Shown: one piece after another, positions 35,170-45,909 of the stretch
Numbering within the stretch: position 1 is the stretch's first letter
Layout: each line of letters begins with the position of its first letter
Source: Limnochorda sp. LNt
Lineage (GTDB): Bacteria > Bacillota > Limnochordia > Limnochordales > Geochordaceae
NCBI RefSeq assembly: GCF_035593265.1
Contig: NZ_CP141614.1
Coordinates: forward strand, 1,054,001 to 1,118,000
DNA: 64,000 bases
Direction: 5' to 3'
The notes under the pieces: model-generated
What the model was told of the DNA's origin: nothing
Database searches by the model: none
What the model saw: the letters and a program-made list of their open reading frames with translations, nothing else
Translations under genes and position numbers: made by a program

Positions 35170-36615
35170 ATGGGCATCGAGAAGGAGCTGGCACGCATCT
35201 ACCCGCCGGACGCACGGGTGACCGAGCCAGTCGCCCTTGCGGCCTACGAGTGCGACGCCCTCACCGCCGTGCAGCAACTCCCGCTGGCCGTGGTCTTCCC
35301 CGAGACGACCGAGCAGGTGGTGGCGACGCTGCGGCTGTGTCACGAGGAGGGCGTGCCCTTCGTGGCGCGGGGCAGCGGCACCAGCCTCTCGGGGGGCTCC
35401 GTGCCCGTGCCGGGCGGCATCGTCATCGCCCTCAACCGGATGGATCGCATCCTGCGCATCGACCCCGACGACCTGCGGGCCGTCGTGCAGCCGGGGGTCG
35501 TCAACGCCCGGATATCGCAAGCCGTCGCTCCCTACGGCCTCTACTACGCCCCTGACCCCTCGAGCCAGGTGATCTGCACCATCGGCGGCAACGTCGCCTT
35601 CAACTCCGGGGGCGCCCACTGCCTCAAGTACGGCATGACGTCCAACCACGTGCTGGGCCTGGAAGTGGTGCTGCCGGGCGGGGAGCTGGTGACGCTCGGG
35701 GGCGAGAGCCTCGAGGTGGCGGGCGCGGACCTGCCGGGGCTCTTCGTGGGGTCCGAAGGGCTGATGGGCGTGGCGGTGACCGTCACGGTGCGGCTGCTAC
35801 CCAGGCCCGAGAGCATCCGCACGGTGCTGGCCGCCTATCACAGCCTGGAGGCCGCTGGCGACGCGGTGGCACGGGTGGTGGGGGCGGGGCTGTTGCCGGG
35901 GGCCATCGAGATCATGGACCGTCTCGCCATCCAGGCGGCCGAGGCCGCCGTCCACGCGGGGTATCCGCTGGATGCGGCGGCTCTGCTCATCGTCGAGCTC
36001 GACGGGCCCCGCGAAGAGGTGGAGGCGGACTTCCTGCGCCTGACGGAGGCCATCCGGGCCTCCGGCGCCTACGAGATCCGGGTGGCGCGAGACGAGGCGG
36101 AGCGGGCCCGCATCTGGAAGGGCCGCAAGAGCGCGTTCTCCGCGGTGGGCCGATTGAGCCCCGACTACCTGGTGCAGGACGGGGTGGTGCCCCGCACCCG
36201 GCTCGGGGAGGCCCTGGCCGAGATCGAGCGCCTGTCCGCCCGCTTCGGCCTGCGGGTGGCCAACGTCTTCCACGCCGGCGACGGCAACTTGCATCCTCTC
36301 ATCCTCTACGACGGCCGCGAGCCGGGCGCCCTGGAGCGAGCGGAGGCGCTGGCGGGGGAGATCCTGCGCCTCTGCCTGCGGCTGGAGGGCTCCATCACCG
36401 GCGAGCACGGCGTGGGTCTGGAGAAGCGCACGTACCTGGCCGAGATGTTCGGTCCCGACGACCTCGATGCCATGCGACGGATCCGGCTGGCCATGGATCC
36501 CCGGGAGGTGGCCAACCGCGGCAAGATGTTCCCCGGCGAGCCGGTCGGCGAGCAGGTGGGGGTCGGACGGGGACCGCACCCGCTGGAGCGAGCCGGTCTG
36601 CTGAGCCGCATGTAG
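35170..36615 (+). CDS. glcD: glycolate oxidase FAD-binding subunit GlcD (second copy)
   Basis: This 481-residue GlcD-type oxidase is clearly related to the first copy. FAD motifs are [40 protein letters not shown] and [17 protein letters not shown], with the [11 protein letters not shown] motif near the C terminus. It is followed by glcE and glcF homologues in the classical glcDEF order, which supports glycolate dehydrogenase rather than D-lactate dehydrogenase. It is transcribed divergently from the IclR gene, and the 83 bases between are the likely control region. Confidence 0.93.
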   Translation: MGIEKELARIYPPDARVTEPVALAAYECDALTAVQQLPLAVVFPETTEQVVATLRLCHEEGVPFVARGSGTSLSGGSVPVPGGIVIALNRMDRILRIDPDDLRAVVQPGVVNARISQAVAPYGLYYAPDPSSQVICTIGGNVAFNSGGAHCLKYGMTSNHVLGLEVVLPGGELVTLGGESLEVAGADLPGLFVGSEGLMGVAVTVTVRLLPRPESIRTVLAAYHSLEAAGDAVARVVGAGLLPGAIEIMDRLAIQAAEAAVHAGYPLDAAALLIVELDGPREEVEADFLRLTEAIRASGAYEIRVARDEAERARIWKGRKSAFSAVGRLSPDYLVQDGVVPRTRLGEALAEIERLSARFGLRVANVFHAGDGNLHPLILYDGREPGALERAEALAGEILRLCLRLEGSITGEHGVGLEKRTYLAEMFGPDDLDAMRRIRLAMDPREVANRGKMFPGEPVGEQVGVGRGPHPLERAGLLSRM

Positions 36616-36648
36616 GCAGCGGGAAGGGTCGGGGAGACGCGGATCTCC

Positions 36649-37827
36649 GTGGACACGTCGCCGTCCCCGTCGGGGCCCGGCGTCCTGACGCCCCGCAGCG
36701 TGGAAGAGGCCCGGGAGCTCTTGATGGCCTCGCGGCCGGTGCTGGCGAGAGGGGCGGGCACCAAGTGGGCGATGGCCGACCCGCCGTCCGGCGCCTGGCT
36801 GATGGACATGCGCCAGCTGGCCGGGATCGTGGAGTACGAGCCCGCCGAGTTCACCGTGACCGCCAGGGCCGGCACCCCCCTGCGGACGCTGGTGGAGCTC
36901 CTCGCCTCGCACGGCCAGTACCTGCCTTTCGATCCCCCCTTCGTCGAGGCCGGGGCCACGGTGGGAGGGGCGGTGGCGTCGGCGCTGTCGGGCCCCGGCC
37001 GGCTGCGCTTCGGTGGGGTGCGCGACTTCGTCCTGGGGATCCGCTTCCTGGACGGGGAGGGGCGCCTCGTCCGAGGGGGCGGCAAGGTGGTCAAGAACGC
37101 CGCCGGCTTCGACCTCCCCAAGCTCTTCTGTGGCAGCCGGGGCCGTCTGGGCGTGATCGTCGAGGTGACCCTCAAGGTCTTCCCCGCGCCGCGGGCCTTC
37201 GGCACGGTCGTCGTCTCGCTGGACACCGTGGAAGAGGCGGCGGCTGCCCTGCGCGACCTGGCCCGGAGCCCCCTGGAGCCGCACGCCGTCGACCTGGTGC
37301 CGCCCGAGGCGGTGGCGGGCGGCTGGGAGAGGGCCGATCGCCCGCTCGCCCCGTCGGCGAGCCGGCCCCCGACCACCCTGCTGGTGCGGGTGGGAGGCTC
37401 CCCGGATGCCCTGGACGCCTGGATCGGGCGGATGGAGGCACGCCTCGGCCGCCGGGGGCTGCGCCTGCACGGCGAGGCCGAGGCGGCTCTCTGGGTAAGG
37501 CTGCGCGACCTGCGCTGGTTGCCCCCGGCATGGCGGCTCATCCGGCTGCACCTCGTGCCGTCGCTGCTGTCCCGGGCCGAGCGGACCCTGGGGCGCCTCG
37601 GCGCCGTCCGGCACTACAGCGTGGCGGGCAACGTCGGATGGGCCGCCGTGCCCTCCGAGGCGGACTGGGGCGAGCTCGTCCGGGCGCTGCAGGCGCTGGG
37701 GGCGCCGGCGATGGCGATGCGGGGCGCGCCGCCCGGTGGCGTCTGGGTGGTGGCCCCGCCCGGCGAGGCCTTCGCGCGGCGCGTCAAGCAGGCGCTGGAC
37801 CCGGGCCAACGCTTCGGCCCGCTGTGA
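36649..37827 (+). CDS. glcE: glycolate oxidase subunit GlcE
   Basis: This is a 392-residue FAD-binding protein, the second flavin-type subunit of glycolate oxidase. The FAD-binding domain has PVLARGAGTKWAMADPP, LPFDPPFVEAGATVGGAVASALSG and RGGGKVVKNAAGFDLPKLFCGS. The C-terminal domain is short and lacks the His-rich GlcD motifs, as is normal for GlcE. It starts at a GTG with GGGGAG 12 bases upstream, 33 bases after glcD. The next gene begins 19 bases after its stop. Confidence 0.9.
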   Translation: MDTSPSPSGPGVLTPRSVEEARELLMASRPVLARGAGTKWAMADPPSGAWLMDMRQLAGIVEYEPAEFTVTARAGTPLRTLVELLASHGQYLPFDPPFVEAGATVGGAVASALSGPGRLRFGGVRDFVLGIRFLDGEGRLVRGGGKVVKNAAGFDLPKLFCGSRGRLGVIVEVTLKVFPAPRAFGTVVVSLDTVEEAAAALRDLARSPLEPHAVDLVPPEAVAGGWERADRPLAPSASRPPTTLLVRVGGSPDALDAWIGRMEARLGRRGLRLHGEAEAALWVRLRDLRWLPPAWRLIRLHLVPSLLSRAERTLGRLGAVRHYSVAGNVGWAAVPSEADWGELVRALQALGAPAMAMRGAPPGGVWVVAPPGEAFARRVKQALDPGQRFGPL

Positions 37828-37846
37828 AGGAGAGGGGAGTCGGCTC

Positions 37847-39122
37847 GTGCAGCACCGCATCCCCGTCGAGCAGCTGGGGCTCGCCGGAGCATGGATGGCG
37901 GAGGCCGTCCAGGCGTGCGTCCACTGTGGCTTCTGCCTGGCCACCTGCCCGACGTATCGTCTCCTGGGCCGTGAGTCGGACTCCCCCAGGGGCCGGATCT
38001 ACCTGATGAAGGGGGTGCTGGAAGGCCGCCTGGATCTCCGACCGGCCGTCGTGGAGCCCCTGGACCGCTGCCTGGGTTGCCTGGCCTGCGTGACGGCGTG
38101 CCCGTCGGGGGTGCGCTACGACCAGTTGCTGGTCGGCTTCCGCGAGCACCTGGAGGCCCGGCGGCCCCGGCGTCGGGCGACGGCCCGGCTGCTGCGGCGG
38201 GCGCTGGGCGCGCTGATGCCGCATCCTCGGCGCTTCCGGGTGGCCGCTCGGCTCGCGTCGGTGGCTCGGCCGGTCGCCGGCCGGCTGCCCGATCTCCTGG
38301 CGGCTCCCGTGCGGCTGTTGCCGGAGCGGTTGCCGCCTCCCGGCAGCTGGCTCCGCGCTACCCGCCCGCGGGCGGCAGCGCAGCCGGGTCGCCCTGCTGG
38401 CGGGCTGCGTCCAGCAGGTGCTGGCCCCCGGCATCAACCGCGCCGCGATCGACGTCCTGACGCTGCACGGCGCCGAGGTGCTCGTGCCAGCGGGGCAGGG
38501 GTGCTGCGGGGCCATCGCCATGCACACGGGCATGACCGGGCAGGCACGGGCGCTCGCCCGGCGCAACCTGGCGGTGCTGCTGCGGCAGGACGTGGACGCC
38601 GTCATCGTCACTGCGGCGGGCTGCGGGTCGGCCATGAAGGAGTACCCCCTGCTCTTCCGAGGACGCCCGGAGGAGGCGGCCGCCCGACGCCTGGCCGAGC
38701 GGGTGCGCGACATCGCCGAGTGGCTCGACGCGACGGGCGTCCTGCCACCCGGTCCCCTGCCCGCCACCGGGCGGCTCGCCTACCACGACGCCTGCCACCT
38801 GGCGCACGCCCAGGGGATCCGGGAGGCCCCTCGCCGGCTCCTGGCCCGGATCCCCGGCATCGAGCTCGTCGAGATCCCCGACGGGGAGATCTGCTGTGGC
38901 TCGGCGGGTACGTACAACGTCGAGCATCCCCAGCTGGCCGGGGAGCTGGGCCGGCGCAAGGCCCAGGCCATCCTCTCGACGGGGGCCGACGCCGTGGTCA
39001 CCGGCAACGTCGGCTGCATCGTGCAGATCGCGGCGGCGTTGCGGGAGCAGGGGCGCCCCTTGCCGGTGCACCACACCGTCGAGGTGCTGGCCCAGGCCTA
39101 CGCGCCCGGCGCGGCCGGGTGA
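37847..39122 (+). pseudogene. glcF: glycolate oxidase iron-sulfur subunit GlcF, with one frameshift
   Basis: This protein would be about 425 residues if continuous. The first part (to about 38345) carries the two cluster motifs CVHCGFCLATCPTYRL and CLGCLACVTACPSG. The second part, one base over in frame, carries [59 protein letters not shown] and GNVGCIVQI. The frame changes by +1 between 38343 and 38385, in a run of GC-rich repeats. All key Cys are present on both sides, so either a recent mutation or a base-calling error explains it. GTG at 37847 has AAGGAGAGGGGAG upstream. Confidence 0.85.
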
Positions 39123-39132
39123 GAGGGCCCCT

Positions 39133-41736
39133 TCATACGCCCGCCCACCGCACCAGCCCGGTCTCGAGCGGCGTGGCCAGGTCCGGGTGGATGGGGTGGA
39201 GCCGCACCTGGAAGCCGTGCAGCCCGCTCCCCTCGACACGGACGTCGGCCACCTCGAAGACGAATCGCCCGCCCGGCGCCGTCCCGGCGGGTCGCATGCG
39301 CAGCACGCGGCAGTTGGTCAGCTCGCCGCGGGGGTCGACCCGCCCCAGGTAGAGCTCGGCCACCACGTCGTCGGGGTGCAGCCCGTTGAGGAAGGCGATG
39401 GCCCGCACCGTGAAGCCCCGGTCCCTGGGCACCGGGTCCGCGGCCGTCGACTCCACCTCGTCGATGCGCACGCCCGGCCAGCTCTGGGCCACCACCTGCT
39501 TCCAGCGCGCCAGCTCCTTGGCCCGGCGCATCCCATCGGCGGCCAGCGAGACGTAGCGCCGGGCCCCCGGCACGTAGAAGCGCTCCGCGTACTCCTTGAC
39601 CATCCGGTGAGTGTTGAAGTGGGGGGCGATGGCAGCGATGGAGCGCCGCATCCGGGCGATCCAGCCGCGGGGCAGGCCGTCAGCCCCCCGGTCGTAGAAG
39701 AGGGGCACCACGTCGTGCTCGAGGACGTCCATCAGGGCCCGCGCGTCGAGCCGGTCCACCAGCGCGGGGTCATGGCGGACGCTCTCGGGGTAGCCGCTCT
39801 CGGGCTCCTCGCCGCCGGGCCCGACGGCCCACCCCACCTCGGGCGACCACGCCTCCTGCCACCAGCCGTCCAGCACGCTCACGTTGAGCGCCCCGTTGAC
39901 GGAGGCCTTCATGCCGCTGGTGCCGCTGGCCTCCTGCGGGCGGCGCGGGGTGTTGAGCCAGACGTCGCAGCCCTGCACCAGGTAGCGCGCCAGCGCGATG
40001 TCGTAATCCTCGACGAAGACCACCCGGCCTTGGACCTCGGGGCGCCGGGCGAAGTGCACGATCTGCCGGATCAGATCCTTGCCGGCGTCGTCGTGGGGAT
40101 GAGCCTTGCCGGCGACGATGATCTGCACCGGCCGACCGGGCTGGGTCAACAGGCGCACCAGCCGGTCCGGGTCCTGGAGCAACAGCGTGGCGCGCTTGTA
40201 GGTGGCGAAGCGGCGGGCCAACCCGATGGTCAGGACCCCCGGGTCCAGCGCCTGCTCGGTCTGCGCGATCTCGGCGGGCGAGGCGCCGCGGTCCAGGGCC
40301 TGGGCCCGCAGGCGCCGGCGCACATACGCCACCAGGCGCTCACGACGACGCTCGTGGGTGCGCCACAGCTCCTCGGCCGGGATGCCCGCCACCCCCTCCC
40401 ACAGGGCCGGGTCGTCGGGGTCCGTGCGCCAGCGGGGCCCGAGGTAGCGGTCGTAGAGCTCGGCCAGGTCCTGGGAGACCCACGAGAGCAGGTGGATGCC
40501 GTTGGTGACGGATCCGATGGGCAGCTCCCCCTGCGGCACCTCGGGCCACAGCCCCTGCCACATGCGGCGGGCCACGGCGCCGTGCAGCCGGCTCACACCG
40601 TTGGCGTAGGCCGCCGTCTTGAGCGCCAGGATGGTCATGCAGAAGGCCTCGTGCTCGGCCCCGGGCTCCTGCCGGCCCAGCGCCATGAAGGCCTGGCGGC
40701 TCAGGTGCATGGCCCGGTAGAAGTCGCCGAAGTAGCGCTCCATCATCTCCGGCGGGAAGTAGTCGTGGCCAGCCGGCACGGGGGTGTGCGTCGTGAAGAC
40801 GTGACCGGCGGCGGCCGCCTCCCGCGCCTCGTCGAAGGTGAGGTCCTGCTCGTCCATGAGGCGCCGGATGCGCTCCAGCGCCAGGAAGGCGGAGTGTCCC
40901 TCGTTCATGTGGAAGACGCGGGGGCGCAGGTCCATGGCCGAGAGCGCCCGCACGCCCCCGATGCCCAGCAGGATCTCCTGCCGGAGCCGCATGTCGAGGT
41001 CGCCCCCGTAGAGCCGGTCGGTCAGGATCCGGTCCTCGGGCGTGTTGACGGCCACGTTGGCATCCAGCAAGTACAGCTCCACCCGGCCGACCCGCACCCG
41101 CCAGACGTAGGCCACGAGTTGCCGGCCCGGCAGGCTCACCTCCACCGTCAGGGGCTGGCCGTCGGAGCGCCGCACCAGCTGCATGGGCATGGTGTAGATG
41201 TCGTAGTCCGGGTAGGTCTCCTGTTGCCAGCCGTCCGGGGTGAGGGCCTGTCGGAAGTAGCCCTGGTGATACATGAGGCTGACCGCGACGAGGGGCAGCC
41301 CCAGGTCGCTGGCCGACTTGAGGTGATCGCCCGCCAGGTTGCCGAGCCCGCCCGAGTACATGGGCATGGACTCGGTCAGTCCCAGCTCGGCCGAGAAGTA
41401 CGCGACCATCGGCTGGTCGTCGGGACGACGGCCGTACCGTCGGCTCCACCAGGTCTCTCGTTCGGCCACGTAGGCGTCGAAGGCCTCCAGGACCTGCCGG
41501 TACTGGGCCAGAAAGCCCTCGTCCCCGGCGGCCTCCTCGAGCCGCCGCCTGCCGACGAGGGCCAGCATGCGCACCGGATTGTGCTGGGAGATCTCCCACA
41601 GTCGGCGGTCGAGCCGGATGAAGAGCGACCGGATGCCGGCATCCCATGACCAGAGGAGGTTGTAGGCCAGTTCCGGGAGGCGCGCGATGGGCTCCGGCAG
41701 CGACGGAGCCACCGAGAAGGTGCGGATCGGGCGCAT
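39133..41736 (-). CDS. glgP: alpha-glucan (glycogen/maltodextrin) phosphorylase, GT35 short type
   Basis: This is an 867-residue phosphorylase of the type lacking the regulatory N terminus. The start is a DUF3417-like segment (ELAYNLLWSWD). Then come PMVAYFSAELGLTESMPMYSGGLG, FHMNEGHSAFLALERI, GSVTNGIHLLSWVS and IGLARRFATYKRATLLL. The PLP-binding motif SGTSGMKASVNGALNVSVL has its Lys at about residue 610. It degrades alpha-1,4-glucans to glucose-1-phosphate in the cytosol. The ATG at 41736 is preceded by GGAGGGG. The longer upstream frame overlaps the divergent VKOR gene and is not used. Confidence 0.95.
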   Translation of the reverse strand: MRPIRTFSVAPSLPEPIARLPELAYNLLWSWDAGIRSLFIRLDRRLWEISQHNPVRMLALVGRRRLEEAAGDEGFLAQYRQVLEAFDAYVAERETWWSRRYGRRPDDQPMVAYFSAELGLTESMPMYSGGLGNLAGDHLKSASDLGLPLVAVSLMYHQGYFRQALTPDGWQQETYPDYDIYTMPMQLVRRSDGQPLTVEVSLPGRQLVAYVWRVRVGRVELYLLDANVAVNTPEDRILTDRLYGGDLDMRLRQEILLGIGGVRALSAMDLRPRVFHMNEGHSAFLALERIRRLMDEQDLTFDEAREAAAAGHVFTTHTPVPAGHDYFPPEMMERYFGDFYRAMHLSRQAFMALGRQEPGAEHEAFCMTILALKTAAYANGVSRLHGAVARRMWQGLWPEVPQGELPIGSVTNGIHLLSWVSQDLAELYDRYLGPRWRTDPDDPALWEGVAGIPAEELWRTHERRRERLVAYVRRRLRAQALDRGASPAEIAQTEQALDPGVLTIGLARRFATYKRATLLLQDPDRLVRLLTQPGRPVQIIVAGKAHPHDDAGKDLIRQIVHFARRPEVQGRVVFVEDYDIALARYLVQGCDVWLNTPRRPQEASGTSGMKASVNGALNVSVLDGWWQEAWSPEVGWAVGPGGEEPESGYPESVRHDPALVDRLDARALMDVLEHDVVPLFYDRGADGLPRGWIARMRRSIAAIAPHFNTHRMVKEYAERFYVPGARRYVSLAADGMRRAKELARWKQVVAQSWPGVRIDEVESTAADPVPRDRGFTVRAIAFLNGLHPDDVVAELYLGRVDPRGELTNCRVLRMRPAGTAPGGRFVFEVADVRVEGSGLHGFQVRLHPIHPDLATPLETGLVRWAGV

Positions 41737-41918
41737 GGGCGGACCCCTCCTTGCCAGATCCCTGCCACGTGCGGTCCGATTGTACGCACGCCCCCAGGCG
41801 GGACGGGCCAGCCCGCCGGGCGTGCCTCTCCTAGCTTTTGCAGGCGCGGGGGCGCCCCTGCCGAAGAGTAGGTCGACGGGGTCTACCGAGACGACGAGAG
41901 GATGCGCGAAGGGACGGG

Positions 41919-43109
41919 GTGCGTCAGGCCATGGCCCAAGCGACGACGCTGCAGCGCCACCGACGGCTCGCGAGGGTCGCTTCGCTCCTGGCCGGGCTGG
42001 GATCGGTGCTCGCGCTGTACCTGACCTGGATCGACCTGCGTGGGGGGCCCTCGGCGCCCGGCGCCTTGCTGTGCGGACCTGGCAGCGGCTGCGCGACCGC
42101 GTGGGCCAGCCCCTACGCCCGGTTGGCGGGCATCCCCGTGGCGGCCCTGGGCGCGGTGGCCTACCTGGTCTTGCTGGCCCTCGGTCTCTGGGGCGGTCGG
42201 GTCGCCGCGTCGGTGCCGGCGCGAGGCGGTGAGCGGCGGCGAGGGGCGCGCACGCCACGTCCCCGACTTCCCTGGCAGTTGACGGCCGCGACCGGCCTGG
42301 CCTGGGCGGGCGCCATCTTCTCCATCTACCTGGCAGGCGTCCAGGTGCTGATACTGCGCACCCTTTGCCCCTGGTGTACGGTCTCGGCGCTCATCATGGT
42401 GGCCCTGGCCATCGTGCACACCCTGGCACTGCCGGTGCGGCTGCCCGGTGGCCCCGCCGCGGCGGGGGTCGTGGGGGGCATCGTGCTGGCCCTGGTCCAC
42501 TACGTGCCGGCTGCGGGCACCGGCCCGTCGGGCACGCTCCCGCCCGCCAGTTCGGCCGGCGGGGTGCAACTCGCCCCGGTGAGCAGCCTCGTGGAGCTGG
42601 AGCGGCTCATGAGCGCGGGCGACGAGGACGCCGCCGTGCACGTCGAGATCTACTCCGACTTCCAGTGCCCCTACTGCGCCCAGGCCGCCGCCCTGGTCAT
42701 CGCCCCGCTGCTGGACGAGGACGTGGCCAGCGGGCGCATGCGGATCACCTTCCACAACTTCGCCTTCTTGGGGCAGGAGTCGCAGTGGGCGGCGGAGGCC
42801 GCGGCCTGCGCCGCAGTGCAGGGGCAGTTCTGGCCGTACCACGACCGCCTCTTCGCCTCGGCCCTGGGGGAGAACGTGGGCAGCTTCACCTTCGCCCGCC
42901 TGACGCAGCTGGCGCGGCAGACGGGCCTGGACGAGGCGGCGTTCCAGCGGTGTCTGGAGGGGCGGCAGATGCAACGGCTGGTGGAGGAGAGCCGCCGCCA
43001 GGGTAGCGCCCGGGGAGTGCGCGCCACCCCCACCTTCTTCGTCAACGGCCGGCGGATCGAGGGGCTGGTGCCCGTCTCGGAGATCCGGCGGGTCGCCTAC
43101 GTGCAGTAG
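41919..43109 (+). CDS. VKOR-DsbA fusion (disulfide bond formation)
   Basis: This is a protein of about 396 residues. The N-terminal VKOR domain has four to five membrane helices with the Cys in SGCATAWASPYARLAGIPVA and the CPWC active site (ILRTLCPWCTVSAL). A linker leads to a thioredoxin-like DsbA domain with FQCPYCAQAAAL and the cis-Pro region GVRATPTFFVNGRR. The VKOR part reoxidises the DsbA part and passes electrons to quinone, so exported proteins gain disulfides. GTG at 41919 has AAGGG upstream. The ATG at 41931 is an alternative without a clear ribosome-binding site. Confidence 0.92.
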   Translation: MRQAMAQATTLQRHRRLARVASLLAGLGSVLALYLTWIDLRGGPSAPGALLCGPGSGCATAWASPYARLAGIPVAALGAVAYLVLLALGLWGGRVAASVPARGGERRRGARTPRPRLPWQLTAATGLAWAGAIFSIYLAGVQVLILRTLCPWCTVSALIMVALAIVHTLALPVRLPGGPAAAGVVGGIVLALVHYVPAAGTGPSGTLPPASSAGGVQLAPVSSLVELERLMSAGDEDAAVHVEIYSDFQCPYCAQAAALVIAPLLDEDVASGRMRITFHNFAFLGQESQWAAEAAACAAVQGQFWPYHDRLFASALGENVGSFTFARLTQLARQTGLDEAAFQRCLEGRQMQRLVEESRRQGSARGVRATPTFFVNGRRIEGLVPVSEIRRVAYVQ

Positions 43110-43151
43110 CGTCACCCAGGCGGGCCGCGCGTCGGGTAGGGGGCGGTCGTC

Positions 43152-45553
43152 GTGTGGCGGGTCATCCCGCAGGCGCGAGGCTTCCGCGAGCACGCGTTGC
43201 TCCGCGACGGCTCGTGGGTGCTGTTGCGAGTCGCCGGCCCCGATGACGCCCCGGCCGTGCGGGACCTCCTGGAAAGGGTCTCGCCGGCCAGCCGGCGGCT
43301 GCGCTTCTTGGGCGGGGTCGGCCAGGTGAGCCTGGCCTGGGTCGAGGAGCTCTGCCAGCCCCCGGACCGAGACCGCGCCTGCCTGCTGGCGGTGTGGGGC
43401 GAGGGGGAGGCCGCCCGGGTGGTGGGCGTCGGCAACTACGTGGCGTTGCCGGGCCGCAACACGGCCGAGGTGGCGTTCCTGGTCGACGACGCCTTCCAGG
43501 GGCGCGGCATCGGCACGCTGCTCTTGGAGCGGCTGGCCGGGATGGCGGCCGGTCAGGGGCTGGTCGGATTCGAGGCCGACGTGCTGGCCGAAAACCGCCT
43601 CATGGTGGAGGTCTTCCAACGGTCGGGCTTCCAGGTGCGCCAGGCCCTGGAGGGCGGCACCCTGCACGTCGAATTCCCCGTGAGCGGGAGCGCGGCGGCC
43701 TGGGAGCGGGCCGAGCTGCGCGAGCGCATCGCCACTGCCAACTCGCTGGTGCCCCTGCTGCGTCCGCGCGCCGTCGCGGTCATCGGGGCGTCGCGTGACC
43801 CCGACAGCGTCGGGGGCATGGTCTTTCGCTACGCCCTGGCGGCGGGCTTCACGGGCACCATCTACCCGGTCAACCGCGAGGCGTCATCGGTGCACGGCGT
43901 ACGGGCCTACCCATCGGTGGAGTCGTTGCCCGAGCCCGTCGACCTGGCCATCGTGGCCGTCCCGGCCGACGAGGCGATCGGGGTGGCTCGCGCCTGCGTG
44001 CGCGCCGGCACCCGGGCGCTGGTGGTGCTGACCGCGGGCTTCGCCGAGAGCGGCCCCGAGGGGGCGGCTCGCCAGCGGGAGCTGGTGGAGACGGTGCGGG
44101 CCTGGGGTGCCCGCATGCTGGGCCCCAACTGCATGGGCCTCATCAACACCGACCCCCGGGTGCGCCTCAACGCCAGCCTCGCCCCCGAGCTGGCTCCCAG
44201 GGGGCGCATCGGCTTCTTCTCCCACTCGGGGGCGCTGGGCCTCGCGATCCTCTCCTACGCGGCCGAGCGTGGACTGGGCTTCTCCACCTTCGTCTCGGCG
44301 GGCAACCGAGCCGACGTCTCCGGCAACGACCTCCTGGCCTACTGGGACGAGGACCCCGAGACGGACCTGGTCATGCTCTACCTCGAGACCTTCGGCAACC
44401 CGCGGCGCTTCGCCCGCCTGGCGCGGCGCGTCAGCGCCCGCAAGCCGGTGCTGTGCGTCAAGAGCGCGCGGAGCTCGGCGGGGAGCCGGGCCGCCGCCGC
44501 GCACATCGGCGCCACGGCCCAGGGCGACGTGGAGGTCGACGCGCTCTTCCGGCAGGCCGGGGTCATCCGGGCCGACACGCTGGAGGAGATGTTCGACGTC
44601 GCCGTGCTGCTGGCTCACCAGCCGCTCCCCGGGGGACGGGGGGTGGCCATCGTCAGCAACTCGGGCGGCGTGGCCACCATCTGCGCGGACGCGTGCGAAG
44701 GGAGGGGACTTTCGCTCTCGGGCCCGGGCGTGGTCGATCTGGGGCCCCTGTCCGGCGCGTCGGCCTACGAGAGGGCCGTGCTCGAGGCGCTGAGCGACCC
44801 CTCCGTCGATGCGGTCATCGCCATCTTCGCCTGCGTGGCGGGCTGCGACCCCGACGCCGTGGCGCGCGCCATCCGGCGGCGGCGGCGCGGGCCGAGCGGC
44901 GGGCCGGGCTGGCCAAACCGGTGCTGCTGTGTCGGATGGGCGAGCCGAGGGCCGTGCAGGTGGCCGGGCACGAGCGCCCCTTCCCCGCCTACCGGTTTCC
45001 CGAGTCGGCGGCCATCGCGCTGGCGAGGGCCGCCGAGTACGCGGCGTACCGTCGCCGGCCTCCCGGCCGTCCCGTCTTCTTCGACGACGTGGACGCCAGC
45101 GGTGCGCGTCGTCTGGTGGAGGGGTGGCTGGAGGGGGCCGGCGACGGGGAGGTGGAGCCGGACGCGGCGGGGATCCGCCACCTGATGGCAGCCTTCGGGA
45201 TGACGGTGGACGAGGACGACTCCGACGGCGACCGCTCCAGCGCCGTGCGGGTGCGGGTGCGACAGGACGCCACCTTCGGCCCGCTACTGGAGGTGGAGGC
45301 GGGATCCACCCGATGGGTGCGCATCACCCCGCTGACGGACCGGGACGCCCGGGAGCTGGTCGAGGCGGTGCGATCCGGCTGGGGAGCAGCCGAGGAGGCC
45401 CTCTTGCGCCTCTCCCAGATGATCGAGGAGTTGCCGTGGCTCGCTCGCCTGGAGGCGGTCCTCCGCCCGCACGGCGACGGGGTGCGGTGGCAGGAGCCCC
45501 GGCTGGGGCTGCGCAGGGGGCTACACGGACCGCCGCCGCCCGTACATACTTGA
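43152..45553 (+). pseudogene. GNAT/NDP-forming acyl-CoA synthetase, with one frameshift
   Basis: This is a multidomain protein of about 800 residues if read through. Residues 1-190 form a GNAT acetyltransferase (VAFLVDDAFQGRGIGTLLLERL). Residues 200-330 form a CoA-binding domain (AVAVIGASRDPDSVGGMV). Next is the succinyl-CoA-ligase-like part (GRIGFFSHSGALGLAILSYA, GGVAIVSNSGGVATICAD). A -1 shift between 44880 and 44915, within a CGG repeat, moves to the frame giving LAKPVLLCRMGEP and the ATP-grasp-like end (LEVEAGSTRWVRITPLTDRD). These enzymes make acyl-CoA and often acetylate targets in regulation (Pat-like). Whether the shift is real is undecided. Confidence 0.8.
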
Positions 45554-45636
45554 AGAGGTCGGCGGGCGGTCCGGGCACGGATGCCCGGCGGCCGACCGCC
45601 GAGGTCCACCACCAGCAGCCGGGAGCGACGTGGGGC

Positions 45637-45909
45637 GTGGAGCAGGAGAACTTCTGGGATCGCGAGACGGTCATCGGCACCGTCGAGAAGAACGCGACGG
45701 AGCGCATCGCCGTGCGTCGCGTCGAGCGGCGCGGGCGCGCCTACGTGGACATCCGGGTCGAGTGGCGACGGCAGGACGGCGACGAGTTCTTCCCCAGCAA
45801 GCGGGGCGTCGTCATCCCCATGGATGCCCTCGACGACGTGCTGGCGCTGCTGGAGAGCGCGCAAGGGGCCGGAGCCCGGGAGACCGACGGGCGGCGCCAC
45901 TCCCACTAA
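45637..45909 (+). CDS. PC4/transcriptional coactivator p15-like protein
   Basis: This is a 90-residue protein with the single-stranded-nucleic-acid-binding PC4-like fold (YdbC type in Gram-positives). The sequence ERIAVRRVERRGRAYVDIR followed by GDEFFPSKRGVVIPMDAL matches the strand pattern and the K/R-rich surface. The N terminus is EQENFWDRETVIGTVEKN. GTG at 45637 is preferred, with GGGAG 11 bases upstream. Its frame runs open upstream through the tail of the previous gene, which is not coding in that frame. Its last four bases overlap the convergent BadF-type gene. Confidence 0.7.
   Translation: MEQENFWDRETVIGTVEKNATERIAVRRVERRGRAYVDIRVEWRRQDGDEFFPSKRGVVIPMDALDDVLALLESAQGAGARETDGRRHSH

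Noticed and set aside
39133-42258. Long N-terminal extension of the glycogen phosphorylase
   Set aside because: The family starts at the ATG at 41736, which has a good ribosome-binding site. The extension overlaps the divergent VKOR-DsbA gene.
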